A DNA stretch of 64,000 bases, taken from the NCBI RefSeq assembly GCF_023923205.1, contig NZ_CP099490.1, positions 992,001-1,056,000 on the forward strand, written 5' to 3'. How positions within the stretch are numbered: the first letter of the stretch is position 1; the number at the start of each line of letters is the position of its first letter. The notes under the pieces were generated by a model. The model was not told the origin of the DNA. It saw only the letters and a program-made list of their open reading frames with translations, and did not search any database. Position numbers and translations under genes: made by a program. Below are positions 25,893-34,574 of this stretch, in pieces. Source of the stretch: Ornithinimicrobium cryptoxanthini (GTDB taxonomy: Bacteria > Actinomycetota > Actinomycetes > Actinomycetales > Dermatophilaceae).

Positions 25893-27077
25893 ATGTTCGA
25901 GCTCAGCAGTGACCACGAGGACTTCCGTCGTCTTGTCCGCGACTTCGCCGAGGCAGAGATCGCCCCGCACGTCGAGCAGTGGGACCGGGACAGCCACTTC
26001 CCGGTCGACCTGATCCCCAAGATGGGCGAGCTCGGCCTGTTCGGCCTCGAGGCGCCCGAGGAGTTCGGCGGCGCGGGGATGGGCCACGAGGGTTTTTCCT
26101 ACCTGTGCGTGGCGATCGAGGAGCTCGGCCGCGTCGACCAGGCCATGGGCATCACCTTGGAGGCCGGTGTCGGACTGGGCATCAACCCGATCCAGACCTA
26201 CGGCACCCGGGAGCAGAAGGAACGCTGGCTGCCGGACCTGCTGGCAGGCAAGGCCCTGGCCGGCTTCGGCCTGACCGAGCCGGAGGCGGGCTCGGACGCC
26301 GGTGCAACCAAGACCCGAGCGGTCCTCGAGAACGGCGAATGGGTCATCAACGGCGCCAAGGCGTTCATCACCAACTCCGGGACGGACATCACCTCGGTCG
26401 TCACGGTGACCGCCAAGACCGGCGAGCTGCCTGACGGGCGCCCCGAGATCAGCGCGATCATCGTCCCCAACGGCACCGACGGCTTCATCGTCGAGCCGGC
26501 CTACCGCAAGCTCGGCTGGCACATCTCCGACACGCACGGCCTGACCTTCGAGGGCGCCCGCGTCCCCGAGGCCAACCTGCTCGGTGAGCGCGGCCACGGG
26601 TTCAAGCAGTTCCTCAAGACCCTCGACGACGGCCGCATCGCGATCGCCGCCCTCGCCGTCGGCTGCCTTCAGCGCATGCTGGAGGAGACGACGCGCTACA
26701 GCCAGGAGCGTCTCGCCTTCGGCAAGCCGATCGCGACCTATCAGGGCGTCTCCTTCCAGGTCGCCGACATCGCGGTGATGACCGAGGCGGCCCGCGCGCT
26801 CGTCTACAAGGCCGCGTGGCTGCGCGAGCAGCAGGCCGCCGGCAAGCGCTCGGTCGCCGAGGTCAAGCAGGCCGCGGCCATCGCCAAGCTCTATGCCACC
26901 GAGTCCGCCGTCACGGCGACGCGGATCGCCACGCAGGTCTTCGGCGGCAACGGCTTCATGGAGGAGTACCCCGTGGCCCGCTTCTATCGCGATGCCAAGA
27001 TCCTGGAGATCGGCGAGGGCACCTCCGAGGTGCAGCGCATGCTGATCGCCCGCGGTCTCGGCCTGCCCGCCGCCTGA
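25893..27077 (+). CDS. Acyl-CoA dehydrogenase
   Basis: A 394-residue FAD-dependent acyl-CoA dehydrogenase. It shows the N-terminal helical domain, the LTEPEAGSDAGATKTRAV flavin-binding signature, GAKAFITNSGTDI, the substrate loop RIAIAALAVGCLQRMLEE, QVFGGNGFMEEYPVARFYRD and the catalytic glutamate within KILEIGEGTSEVQRMLIARG. A GAGAGG sequence precedes the ATG. It overlaps nothing but is followed 18 bp later by a carboxyltransferase gene. With the LiuR-like regulator upstream, oxidation of a branched-chain acyl-CoA such as isovaleryl-CoA is likely; chain-length specificity is inferred. Confidence 0.94.
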   Translation: MFELSSDHEDFRRLVRDFAEAEIAPHVEQWDRDSHFPVDLIPKMGELGLFGLEAPEEFGGAGMGHEGFSYLCVAIEELGRVDQAMGITLEAGVGLGINPIQTYGTREQKERWLPDLLAGKALAGFGLTEPEAGSDAGATKTRAVLENGEWVINGAKAFITNSGTDITSVVTVTAKTGELPDGRPEISAIIVPNGTDGFIVEPAYRKLGWHISDTHGLTFEGARVPEANLLGERGHGFKQFLKTLDDGRIAIAALAVGCLQRMLEETTRYSQERLAFGKPIATYQGVSFQVADIAVMTEAARALVYKAAWLREQQAAGKRSVAEVKQAAAIAKLYATESAVTATRIATQVFGGNGFMEEYPVARFYRDAKILEIGEGTSEVQRMLIARGLGLPAA

Positions 27078-27094
27078 GACTGACACCTGACACG

Positions 27095-28696
27095 ATGAGC
27101 GGCATGACACCGCAGTCCGGATCCGCACCGGCGCCCTTTGCTGACTCCTCCGAGGGGAGCGACGACCGGGTGGGGGATGTCCGCGGCAGGTTCGCCGCGG
27201 CATACGCCGCCTCGCAGTCCCCCTCGGACAAGGCACGCGCCAAGCTCGACAGCCAGAACAAGCTCTATGTCCGCGACCGGATCGCGCTCCTCTTTGACGA
27301 GGGCAGCTTCGTGGAGGACGGGCGCTATGCCAACGCGATGGCCACCGGGCTGCCCGCCGACGGCGTGGTGACCGGCCGCGGCGAGGTGGACGGACGCCCG
27401 GCGATCGTGGTCGCCAACGACCCCACCGTCAAGGCCGGCTCGTGGGGCGCCCGCACGGTCGAGAAAATCATCCGCGCCACCGAGATGGCGCTGCGCGAGG
27501 AGATCCCGATCTTCTGGTTCGTCGACTCCGCCGGCGCGCGGATTACCGACCAGGTCGAGCTCTTCCCGGGGCGCCGGGGCGCGGGCCGGATCTTCCACAA
27601 CCAGGTCGCGCTGTCCGGCAAGGTCCCGCAGATCTGCTGCCTGTTTGGCCCGTCGGCCGCCGGCGGTGCCTACATCCCCAGCTTCACCGACCTCATCATC
27701 ATGGTCGAGGGCAACGCGTCGATGTATCTCGGCAGCCCCCGCATGGCCGAGATGGTCGTCGGCGAGAAGGTCTCCCTGGAGGAGATGGGCGGGGCGCGGA
27801 TGCACTGCACGGTCTCCGGCGTCGGCGACCTGCTCGCCTCCGACGACACCGAGGCGATCGAGCTGGCCAAGCTGTACTTCTCCTACGTGCCGGACAACTG
27901 GCACACGCCGGTCCCGCGCTATGAGACGGAGGAGCCGACCGCGCCGCTGACCCGGCACACCGTGCCCGAGGCAGAGTCGCTGCCGTTCGACGTGCGTGAG
28001 GTCATCGACGGGCTCGTCGACGACGACAGCTTCTTTGAGATCAAGCCGCTGTTCGCCGCTGAGCTGGTCATCGGCTTTGGTCGTATGGCGGGCGAGACCG
28101 TTGGCGTCGTGGCCAACAACTCGGCCGTCAAGGGCGGGGTGCTGTTCACCGACTCCGCCGACAAGGCGACCCGGTTCATCTGGCTGTGCGACGCCTTCGG
28201 GATCCCACTGATCTATCTGGCCGACGTGCCGGGCTTCATGATCGGCTCGGAGGTGGAGCGCGGCGGCATCATCCGGCACGGCGCCAAGATGGTCTCGGCG
28301 GTGTCGGAGGCCACGGTGCCCCAGTTCTGCATCGTCGTGCGCAAGGCCTACGGCGCCGGGCTCTATGCGATGGGCGGGCCGGGCTTCATGCCCGACGCGA
28401 CCCTCGCCCTGCCGACCGCCAAGATCGCCGTGATGGGTCCGGAGGCGGCGGTCAACGCGGTCTATGCCAACAAGATCGCCGAGATCAGCGACCCGGACGA
28501 GCAGGCCGCCTTCGTGGCCGCGCGCCGGGCGGAGTATGAGGAGGATGTCGACCTCGAGCGGTTGGCCGCAGACCTGGTCATCGACGGAGTGATCGAGGCG
28601 GACGCGCTGCGCGGGGAGCTCCTACACCGGCTGAGGTATGCCGCGCGGCGGGATCGGCACTTCTCCTCACGCCACCGGGCGGTCCCGCCGGTGTGA
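27095..28696 (+). CDS. Acyl-CoA carboxylase beta subunit (carboxyltransferase), methylcrotonyl-CoA carboxylase-like
   Basis: A 533-residue carboxyltransferase with two crotonase-like halves: the N-terminal PIFWFVDSAGARITDQVELF and CLFGPSAAGGAYIPSFTDLI regions bind the acyl-CoA, and the C-terminal IYLADVPGFMIGSEVERGGI and RKAYGAGLYAMGGPGFMPDA regions bind biotin. The order and wording fit the AccD1/methylcrotonyl-CoA carboxylase group rather than propionyl-CoA carboxylase. The biotin subunit would be supplied by AccA3 or another alpha subunit outside the window. Cotranscription with the acyl-CoA dehydrogenase under the LiuR-like regulator supports leucine or isovalerate breakdown. Confidence 0.9.
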   Translation: MSGMTPQSGSAPAPFADSSEGSDDRVGDVRGRFAAAYAASQSPSDKARAKLDSQNKLYVRDRIALLFDEGSFVEDGRYANAMATGLPADGVVTGRGEVDGRPAIVVANDPTVKAGSWGARTVEKIIRATEMALREEIPIFWFVDSAGARITDQVELFPGRRGAGRIFHNQVALSGKVPQICCLFGPSAAGGAYIPSFTDLIIMVEGNASMYLGSPRMAEMVVGEKVSLEEMGGARMHCTVSGVGDLLASDDTEAIELAKLYFSYVPDNWHTPVPRYETEEPTAPLTRHTVPEAESLPFDVREVIDGLVDDDSFFEIKPLFAAELVIGFGRMAGETVGVVANNSAVKGGVLFTDSADKATRFIWLCDAFGIPLIYLADVPGFMIGSEVERGGIIRHGAKMVSAVSEATVPQFCIVVRKAYGAGLYAMGGPGFMPDATLALPTAKIAVMGPEAAVNAVYANKIAEISDPDEQAAFVAARRAEYEEDVDLERLAADLVIDGVIEADALRGELLHRLRYAARRDRHFSSRHRAVPPV

Positions 28697-28734
28697 GCCG
28701 GGTCCGCGCAGGCCGGCCGACAGCTTCTCGAGCC

Positions 28735-28956
28735 CTACAGCTTCTCGAGCTTGTGGAACGGGCTGACGATGCGCCGCGTGCAGTTGCCGAAGTCCACGGT
28801 CACGGCTGCGCTCTCGTGGCTGATGACGCGCCCGAGCCCGAGGACTGCATGCGTGACCCTGTCGTGCAGCTCAAAACGCTCGATGTCCGGCTCGACCCTC
28901 GGCGCGAAGGGGCTGGTGGCGAGGTGACGGCGCTGGGCGCCGGATCGAGTAGTCAT
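28735..28956 (-). CDS. Small conserved actinobacterial protein with a basic N-terminus
   Basis: A 73-residue protein: a basic start (MTTRSGAQRRHLATSPFAPR), then VEPDIERFELHDRVTHAVLG, the turn GLGRVISHESAAVTVDFGNC and a basic end RRIVSPFHKLEKL. The segment with GLGRV and VDFG resembles the small Tudor/CarD-like barrels that contact nucleic acid or RNA polymerase, and similar proteins of this size are widespread in actinobacteria. Nucleic-acid binding is inference. The ATG at 28956 is preferred over longer frames that run into GC-rich non-coding sequence. Confidence 0.72.
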   Translation of the reverse strand: MTTRSGAQRRHLATSPFAPRVEPDIERFELHDRVTHAVLGLGRVISHESAAVTVDFGNCTRRIVSPFHKLEKL

Positions 28957-29050
28957 CACCCTCAGTATGCCCGGTCTTCGACGTGAGCGTGGCGCTGGGT
29001 GTTCAGGCCGCGAAGGGTCGGGTCGCTCACCGTCGATGGCGCCACGGTAT

Positions 29051-29464
29051 CTAGCCGGTGCGCAGGGCGCGCCCGGCGGCGGCACGCACCCGGGCGTTGT
29101 CGTCGTCCCGCAGGGCCGCGACCTCACCGGTGAGCTCGGAGAGCCCGTGGGCGCGCACCACCTTCAGACCCATCTCCCGGACGCGCCAGTGCCCGTCACC
29201 CAGGGCCATGGCCACCGCCTCAATCGCGCTGTCGTCCCAGACGTAGAGCAGACCGCGCGCTCCCCACACCCGCCGCCAGTAGGCCGCCCAGTCCTCCGTG
29301 CCTCCCAGCCACGCCAGGTCCGGGTCGTCCGGCCGCTCCTGCCCCAGCACGAGTCGCGCGCACCAGTCGACCACGGCGCCCTCGCCGAGCGACTCGGCCG
29401 CCGAGGCCAACAGCACCCGCGGATGCGCTCCCCGTGGTGGTCCGCCGGGCCGGCCCGTCGTCAT
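29051..29464 (-). CDS. HEAT-repeat-like protein
   Basis: A 137-residue protein. The C-terminal half has two HEAT-like helical repeats: SAIEAVAMALGDGHWRVREM and ELTGEVAALRDDDNARVRAA. The N-terminal half has WLGGTEDWAAYWRRVWGARG, rich in tryptophan. Such repeats mediate protein contacts; no partner can be named. Its ATG overlaps the stop of maf by four bases, so it is translated with Maf. Confidence 0.78.
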   Translation of the reverse strand: MTTGRPGGPPRGAHPRVLLASAAESLGEGAVVDWCARLVLGQERPDDPDLAWLGGTEDWAAYWRRVWGARGLLYVWDDSAIEAVAMALGDGHWRVREMGLKVVRAHGLSELTGEVAALRDDDNARVRAAAGRALRTG

Positions 29465-30105
29465 ACTGCCGATCGGAGGGTGTGCCAGGCGATCCCGAGG
29501 TCGCCCAGGAGCGTGCGCAGGACGGGCAGGGCCAGCCCGACGACGGTATGGAAGTCGCCCTCGATCCCGGTCACGTAGGGCCCGCCGAGCCCATCCACGG
29601 TGAACGCCCCGGCCACCCGCAGCGGCTCACCGGTCGCGACGTAGGCCTCGATCTCCTCATCGCTCAGGTCGGCGAAGTGCACGAGCGTGGAGGACGTGGC
29701 GCCGACCGTGCCGCCGGTGCCGCCCTCGTCGCCCTCGCGGAGGTCGACGAGCCAGTGGCCGGTGTGGAGGATGCCGGAGCGCCCCCTCATCTGCTGCCAG
29801 CGGCTGATCGCCTCGGCCGCGTCGGCGGGCTTGCCGTGGTTCGCCGCCCCGAGCTGCAGGACCGAGTCGCACCCCAGGACGACATCGGCGTCAGGGGCGC
29901 GTGCGGCAACGTCCTCGCACTTGGCCCGGGCGAGCAGCAGCGCGAGGTCGGGCGCCTCCAGCGGTTGGCCCGCCTCCTGCTCGGCAGCGGCCTGGACGGC
30001 CGGCTCGTCGACCGTGGAGACGATCACCTCAGGGTCGACACCGGCCGAGCGCAGGGTGCTCAGACGGGCGGGCGAGGCGGAGGCGAGGACGAGGCGGGTC
30101 GGCAC
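29461..30105 (-). CDS. maf: Maf family nucleoside triphosphate pyrophosphatase
   Basis: A 214-residue house-cleaning pyrophosphatase that hydrolyses non-canonical or dTTP/UTP-type nucleotides to monophosphates. Visible motifs are LVLASASPARLSTLRSAGV, VVLGCDSVLQL with the catalytic aspartate, the GKPADAAEAISRWQQMRGRS helix and VTGIEGDFHTVVGLALP. Start GTG 30105 has TACCGT six bases upstream. Position near accD/accE and accA3 matches the Rv3280-Rv3285 neighbourhood. Here the gene is separated from accE by several accessory genes. Confidence 0.93.
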   Translation of the reverse strand: MPTRLVLASASPARLSTLRSAGVDPEVIVSTVDEPAVQAAAEQEAGQPLEAPDLALLLARAKCEDVAARAPDADVVLGCDSVLQLGAANHGKPADAAEAISRWQQMRGRSGILHTGHWLVDLREGDEGGTGGTVGATSSTLVHFADLSDEEIEAYVATGEPLRVAGAFTVDGLGGPYVTGIEGDFHTVVGLALPVLRTLLGDLGIAWHTLRSAV

Positions 30106-30111
30106 GGTGCC

Positions 30112-30117
30112 ACGGTA
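30112..30117 (-). promoter_or_regulatory. -10 element of maf
   Basis: TACCGT ends six bases before the GTG of maf. Confidence 0.6.
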
Positions 30118-30235
30118 ACGGCTCCTGCCGGCCCTCGCCGTCGAGGAAGCCGACCGCCTGCCAGGACCCGAGGTCACCCTCGAGATTGGCCTGCTCCTCA
30201 CCGAGCTGCGCGCACGACGTGGCGACGGGGTCGTG
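30118..30235. other. Gap between maf and the Uma2 gene, possible coding remnant
   Basis: The plus strand has an uninterrupted, codon-like frame (VEEADRLPGPEVTLEIGLLL, TELRARRGDGVVLFKQ) that runs from here into the Uma2 gene on the other strand. It has no credible start, and no family was recognised. It may be a decayed gene fragment or chance openness in GC-rich DNA. Confidence 0.3.
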
Positions 30236-30790
30236 CTATTCAAGCAGCAGGTCGGACGGGCGGAAGTCCAGCGGGAAAGGCATCGTGACGTGGACTGGCT
30301 CGTCACCGCGCCGCATCTGCACCGCGCGGTAGGCACCGTCGTGGAGCTCGAGCACCGTGACAGACGGCACGTCGGGATCGATGATCCAGTATGACGGGAC
30401 GCCGGCCGCCGCGAACCGGTCGCGTTTGAGGAGCAGGTCGATGCGACGGGTGCTGGGTGAGAGCACCTCCACGGCGAGCAGGGGGGCCGTCGGGAGGTCT
30501 TTCGCGGTGAGGTCATCACGACCTGCGACGAGCAGATCGGGCTGGAGCACGGTGTCCTCGGCGAGCGCAACGTCGAAGGGTGCCGTCTTGATGACCAGAC
30601 CGTCGGGTCTGTTGCTGCGTAGCAGGACTGTCAGCTCGACGACGACGGCCTGGTGCCACCTGCCCGGACCCGGTGTCACGATGATCGCCCCGTCCAACAA
30701 CTCATAGCGCTCCGAACCCTCTGGCGGGCGCAGCGCGTCGAGATCGGCCCGTGTCAATGGGCCGGGGTGTGAAGGGATCGTCACGCTCAC
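30236..30790 (-). CDS. Uma2 family (DUF820) predicted nuclease
   Basis: A 184-residue protein with the PD-(D/E)XK-like Uma2 fold: RYELLDGAIIVTPGPGRWHQ, VLQPDLLVAGRDD with the metal aspartate, and LLAVEVLSPSTRRIDLLLKR with the E-x-L and lysine that complete the active site. Family members are mostly cyanobacterial and actinobacterial, present in many copies, and of unknown purpose. The start is GTG 30790; a second in-frame GTG follows two codons later. No partner gene is evident. Confidence 0.88.
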   Translation of the reverse strand: MSVTIPSHPGPLTRADLDALRPPEGSERYELLDGAIIVTPGPGRWHQAVVVELTVLLRSNRPDGLVIKTAPFDVALAEDTVLQPDLLVAGRDDLTAKDLPTAPLLAVEVLSPSTRRIDLLLKRDRFAAAGVPSYWIIDPDVPSVTVLELHDGAYRAVQMRRGDEPVHVTMPFPLDFRPSDLLLE

Positions 30791-30942
30791 ATGTTGCCCC
30801 CTGTCTGTCGGCTACGCCAGTGTGCGGCCCCATTGTGCCAGCGATGGCGGGCCCAGGACCGGCTTGTCCACAGCCTCGTGGCGGTTCCCGTGAGGCGAAG
30901 TCCGAGACGACGGCGATGGCGCCGTGGTGGTAGAAACGGAAA

Positions 30943-31866
30943 TCACGCCACCGTCAGGTCCAGATCCTCCCCGACGGGGCGACTCTGCGGGAGCAGAGGG
31001 TCGAACCGCAGGACCGAAAGGCCGGGTCGCAGCCCCTCCCGCGTGGCATAGAGCGTGGCGAGCCGGTCCTCGGCTCCGTCCTGTCCCGCATCCGCCTGCG
31101 CGATGAGCTCGGCGACCTCGTCGGTCAGTTCCAACACCTCCGGCGACAGCGGGTCGCCCGGGCCGACCATGGCTCCCCAGACATCCCACAGCAGCAACTC
31201 GTCCCCGAATCGGTGGGCGAGGTCGCGCAGCACATAGTTCTGGATCAACCACGGGCCTCGGGCGGGCAGACCCGGCGCTACGCCATACAGGCCAGCATCG
31301 ATCTCGCCGGCCCGCCAACTGCGCCAGACTTCCCCCGCCGTGGGGAACGGTGAGTCTGGGCCGACTGGCATGTCGGTCGGGGACGCCAGGTTGCCCAGCG
31401 AGCCAGTGAGCTCCGTGTCGAAACGCACCCAGCGACCGCCGGGGCCCTCGAACTGGGCCTCGACAACCACGTGGTCGTGGCAGAAGTCGGGTTGGAAGTA
31501 GCGGGAGAAACCGACCCGACCGCGTGCCGCGATGCCGTGCTCGCGCAGCACCGCACAGGCGAGCAGGGTGTGGTCCCGGCAGCAGCCCTGGACTCGCTCG
31601 GTGAGCTCGCGGCGCTGCGTCAGGGGTGTGCCATGACGCTGCTGGTCGCGCTCAAGGGTGCGCTCGATCCACCGCCCGTGGATGTCCCCGCGGGTGTCTT
31701 CCGGCAGGACGGTCTGCTCCTCGCGGTAGTGGACGATGACATTGCGCACTGCTGCAGACACCGCCTCGACGGTGGGTTCGACCGCGGCCAGCAGGTCGCT
31801 CCACGGGCCGGGGTCGCTGTATGCCGTGTGGTGGTCAGGTCGGAACGGTCCTGTGTGCGTGGTCAT
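30943..31866 (-). CDS. Transglutaminase-like protein
   Basis: A 307-residue soluble protein with a papain-like transglutaminase core: the probable catalytic cysteine in RVQGCCRDHTLLACAVLREH, the histidine in FCHDHVVVEAQF and the aspartate in WVRFDTEL. No signal peptide is seen, so it acts in the cytoplasm. The C-terminal half (LIQNYVLRDLAHRFGDELLL, WDVWGAM) resembles hypothetical proteins annotated only as transglutaminase domain. A protease-like role is more likely than cross-linking in bacteria. Substrate unknown. Confidence 0.85.
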   Translation of the reverse strand: MTTHTGPFRPDHHTAYSDPGPWSDLLAAVEPTVEAVSAAVRNVIVHYREEQTVLPEDTRGDIHGRWIERTLERDQQRHGTPLTQRRELTERVQGCCRDHTLLACAVLREHGIAARGRVGFSRYFQPDFCHDHVVVEAQFEGPGGRWVRFDTELTGSLGNLASPTDMPVGPDSPFPTAGEVWRSWRAGEIDAGLYGVAPGLPARGPWLIQNYVLRDLAHRFGDELLLWDVWGAMVGPGDPLSPEVLELTDEVAELIAQADAGQDGAEDRLATLYATREGLRPGLSVLRFDPLLPQSRPVGEDLDLTVA

Positions 31867-31923
31867 GATCCCAGCCTGGGGCCCGCCCCAGGGGCCAGGT
31901 CAAGGGCGGCGGTCAGGAAGGCG

Positions 31924-31979
31924 CGAAACCGCTGCGAAAAGCCGGGCGGCAGCACCGAAACCACTACGAAAATGGGGGG
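31924..31979 (-). repeat. Two 32-bp repeat units at the 3' end of a MerR gene
   Basis: CGAAACC occurs at 31924 and 31956, exactly 32 apart, followed by GCTGCGAAAA and ACTACGAAAA. On the coding strand of the adjacent MerR gene the units read GGTTTCG, and the second unit contains that gene's TAG stop. This is the same family as the repeats near 25332 and 42722. Confidence 0.85.
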
Positions 31980-32803
31980 AGGTAGGGGCGCGCGATCTCG
32001 GCCACCGGACCCGCGTCGGGTCGGTCGTCCCAGGGGACCGGATAGATCTCGCGGGGCGGTCCGGCGAGACGGCCGTATTCGCGGATCCACCGCTCGACGG
32101 CGGCGTAGGCGTGCAGGATCGGGGGATAGGTGCACTCGGCCGCCGTCAGCGGGACCCACGCCTCCTCGTGGGCCGGCTCGACCTGCAGGGTGACCTCGCG
32201 GGCCGGTGCCGCAGCCCCTTCGTAGGGCACACACACCTCGATCGGACCGTCGCTGTCCGGGGTCACCGTGCCGTGATAGATCACCCAGTGCTCCTCGGTA
32301 TGACGGGCGCCCCCTTGGGCGACGTGGTCACGCAGGTCATTCCGCAGGCGGACGATCGTCGGGACCAGGTCTGTCTGGGTGACGTGCACGGTGGCCGTGG
32401 CCACCGTGCGTTCGCTCGCAAGCCGGGAACGCACGTGGAAGTCCGGCGCGGGATGATCCAGCAACTCGTCCCGCAGGTAGGCGACGATCCCCTCTCGGCG
32501 GCCCACCTCGCGCTCCTGCTCGGACCACCACCGGTGAAGTAGGACCGCCGCCTCGGCATCAGCAGCGGTGATGAGCGACTCGATCCGGTCCAGTGGCATC
32601 CTGGCCTGGCGCAGCAGGGCGATCCGCCGGGCCACGCCGACCTGCTCCGGAGCGTAGTAACGGTAGCCAGAGTGCGGATCGACCTCGGCGGGAGCCAGCA
32701 GGCCGGACGCGTCATAGAGCCGCAAGGCCTTGGGAGACAGCCCGGTGGCTGCCCCGAACGCGCCGCTGGTCAGCCAGCCGTCCGGGCCGGGCCTGGTGCC
32801 CAT
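31964..32803 (-). CDS. MerR family regulator with GyrI-like effector domain
   Basis: A 279-residue regulator. The MerR DNA-binding region is LTSGAFGAATGLSPKALRLY then DASGLLAPAEVDPHSGYRYY. A coiled-coil (residues about 75-115) and a C-terminal GyrI/BmrR-type ligand domain follow (EVCVPYEGAAAPAREVTLQV, AAVERWIREYGRLAGPPREI). It would bind a small hydrophobic or cationic compound and activate a promoter. The target is not obvious because the neighbouring genes are not transporters. It overlaps the repeat at its 3' end. Confidence 0.9.
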   Translation of the reverse strand: MGTRPGPDGWLTSGAFGAATGLSPKALRLYDASGLLAPAEVDPHSGYRYYAPEQVGVARRIALLRQARMPLDRIESLITAADAEAAVLLHRWWSEQEREVGRREGIVAYLRDELLDHPAPDFHVRSRLASERTVATATVHVTQTDLVPTIVRLRNDLRDHVAQGGARHTEEHWVIYHGTVTPDSDGPIEVCVPYEGAAAPAREVTLQVEPAHEEAWVPLTAAECTYPPILHAYAAVERWIREYGRLAGPPREIYPVPWDDRPDAGPVAEIARPYLPPFS

Positions 32804-32827
32804 GCTCAGACCTCGCCGACTCGCGGC

Positions 32828-34513
32828 TCAGAGCTCACCGAGGACGGCCTGGCGCAGAGTGTCGAGTCCGACGCCACCGACGTCGAGCGCGCGGCGGTGG
32901 AAGGCCTTGAGGTCGAAGGCGTCCCCCTCGGCCTCGCGCACCTGGTCGCGCAGCTGCAGCCACAGGCGCTCGCCGATCTTGTAGGCGGGGGCCTGGCCCG
33001 GCCAGCCGAGATAGCGGTCCAGCTCGAAGCGGGCGAAGGCCTCCTCCATGTTGGTGTGGTTGTTGAGGAACTCCCACGCCTTGTCATAGGTCCACGCCCC
33101 GCCGCCGACCTCGTCGGGAGCGTCTAGGCCGCAGTGGATGCCGATGTCGAGGACCACCCGGGTCGCCCGCAGCGCCTGGCCGTCGAGCAGGCCCATCCGG
33201 TTGCCCGGGTCGTCCATGTAGCCCAGGTCCGCCATCAACCACTCGGCATACAGCGCCCAGCCCTCGCCGTGGCCGGAGGTCCAGGACGCCATCCGGCGCC
33301 ACCGGTTGAGCAGCTCGGCGCGATAAACCGTCTGCGCGATCTGCAGGTGGTGGCCCGGGACGCCCTCGTGATAGACCGTCGTCAGCTCACGCCAGGTGGT
33401 GAACTCAGTGACTCCCTTGGGCACCGACCACCACATCCGCCCGGGGCGGGCAAAGTCCTCGCTCGGGCCGGTGTAGTAGACCCCGCCGGTCTGGCTCGGC
33501 GCGATCATGCACCCGATCTCGCGCAGCGGCTCCGGGATGTCGAAGTGGTGGTCGGCCAGGTCCGCGATAACCTCGTCGGCCTTGCCCTGCATCCACGCGC
33601 GCAGCGCGTCCGTGCCGTGGAGCTGATAGGCCGGGTCGGCGTCGAGGACGGCGATGGCCTCCTTGACGCTGGCGCCGGGCCTGATCGCCTGCGCGGTCTC
33701 CTGCATCATCGCGTCGATCCGGGCGACCTCCTCCAGGCCCCAGGCATAGGTCTCCGCGAAGTCGACCTCGGCGCCGAGGAAGTGGCGCGACGCGAGACGA
33801 TAGCGCTCGACCCCCGCGGCGTCGGACTCCGGCGCCTGCGGCAGGATCTCGTCCGTCAGATAGCTGCCCAGCGTGCCGAAGGCCGTCTTGGCCTCCTCGA
33901 CCGCGGTCGCCAGCTCCTCGCGCAGCTGCGCCGACTGGCCCTGCGCCTCGGTCAACAGCGCGTCATAGGTGGATCCGTCCCCAGCCTGGTCGGCGCACTG
34001 TGCGGCCACCCGCTCCACCTGCCGACGGGGGGACAGACAACCGTGACCGGCAGAGTGAGCCAGCGCCGCGGCATACTGCTCGAACGCCGGCCCCACCGCC
34101 CGCAGGCGAGCGGTGATCACGCCCCAGTCCTGCGCCGTCTCCTTGGGCATGATGTCGAAGATGTCGCGGACGGTCTGGACCGGGCAGGCGATGACGTTGA
34201 GCTCGGTCGGGTCCTGGCCGGCGACGGTGCGCTCGATGCCTTCGATCTCCAGCGACAGGCGCTCGTGCATCGCCGCCACGGTCACCTTGTCGACGTCGTC
34301 GACCGGCTCGAGCCCGTCCAGGGCGGTCAGCGTGCGGGCGTTGAGATCGGCGTGCGCGCGCAGCCCGTCGATCGACAGGTCGTCGATCTCGTCGGTGCGC
34401 CCGGGGACCCCCATATACGTGGCGGTCATCGGGCTGAGCTCGAGGACGGCATCGAGGTGCGCCTCGGCCAGGCGGTCGATGTCGGTCTGCTGGCGGTTGG
34501 TCGTCTCGGTCAC
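32828..34513 (-). CDS. DUF885 family predicted metallopeptidase
   Basis: A 561-residue cytoplasmic protein of the DUF885 family. The helical C-terminal half holds TTVYHEGVPGHHLQIAQTVY, whose HE-x-x-x-HH arrangement resembles a zinc site, and TSGHGEGWALYAEWLMADLG with a further conserved glutamate. The family is regarded as carboxypeptidase-like, but substrates are unknown. Start GTG 34513 lies six bases after TAGCGT. It is divergent from the F420-dependent enzyme gene, with the two -10 elements about 40 bp apart. Confidence 0.9.
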   Translation of the reverse strand: MTETTNRQQTDIDRLAEAHLDAVLELSPMTATYMGVPGRTDEIDDLSIDGLRAHADLNARTLTALDGLEPVDDVDKVTVAAMHERLSLEIEGIERTVAGQDPTELNVIACPVQTVRDIFDIMPKETAQDWGVITARLRAVGPAFEQYAAALAHSAGHGCLSPRRQVERVAAQCADQAGDGSTYDALLTEAQGQSAQLREELATAVEEAKTAFGTLGSYLTDEILPQAPESDAAGVERYRLASRHFLGAEVDFAETYAWGLEEVARIDAMMQETAQAIRPGASVKEAIAVLDADPAYQLHGTDALRAWMQGKADEVIADLADHHFDIPEPLREIGCMIAPSQTGGVYYTGPSEDFARPGRMWWSVPKGVTEFTTWRELTTVYHEGVPGHHLQIAQTVYRAELLNRWRRMASWTSGHGEGWALYAEWLMADLGYMDDPGNRMGLLDGQALRATRVVLDIGIHCGLDAPDEVGGGAWTYDKAWEFLNNHTNMEEAFARFELDRYLGWPGQAPAYKIGERLWLQLRDQVREAEGDAFDLKAFHRRALDVGGVGLDTLRQAVLGEL

Positions 34514-34519
34514 GGGGTG

Positions 34520-34525
34520 ACGCTA
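34520..34525 (-). promoter_or_regulatory. -10 element of the DUF885 gene
   Basis: TAGCGT ends six bases before the GTG at 34513. Confidence 0.65.
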
Positions 34526-34562
34526 TCCCAGGGTGGCCCCCCGAGCCAGACGCGTGGACGGC

Positions 34563-34568
34563 TACCTT
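34563..34568 (+). promoter_or_regulatory. -10 element of the F420 enzyme-MOSC operon
   Basis: TACCTT ends six bases before the ATG at 34575. Confidence 0.6.
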
Positions 34569-34574
34569 GGGGCC

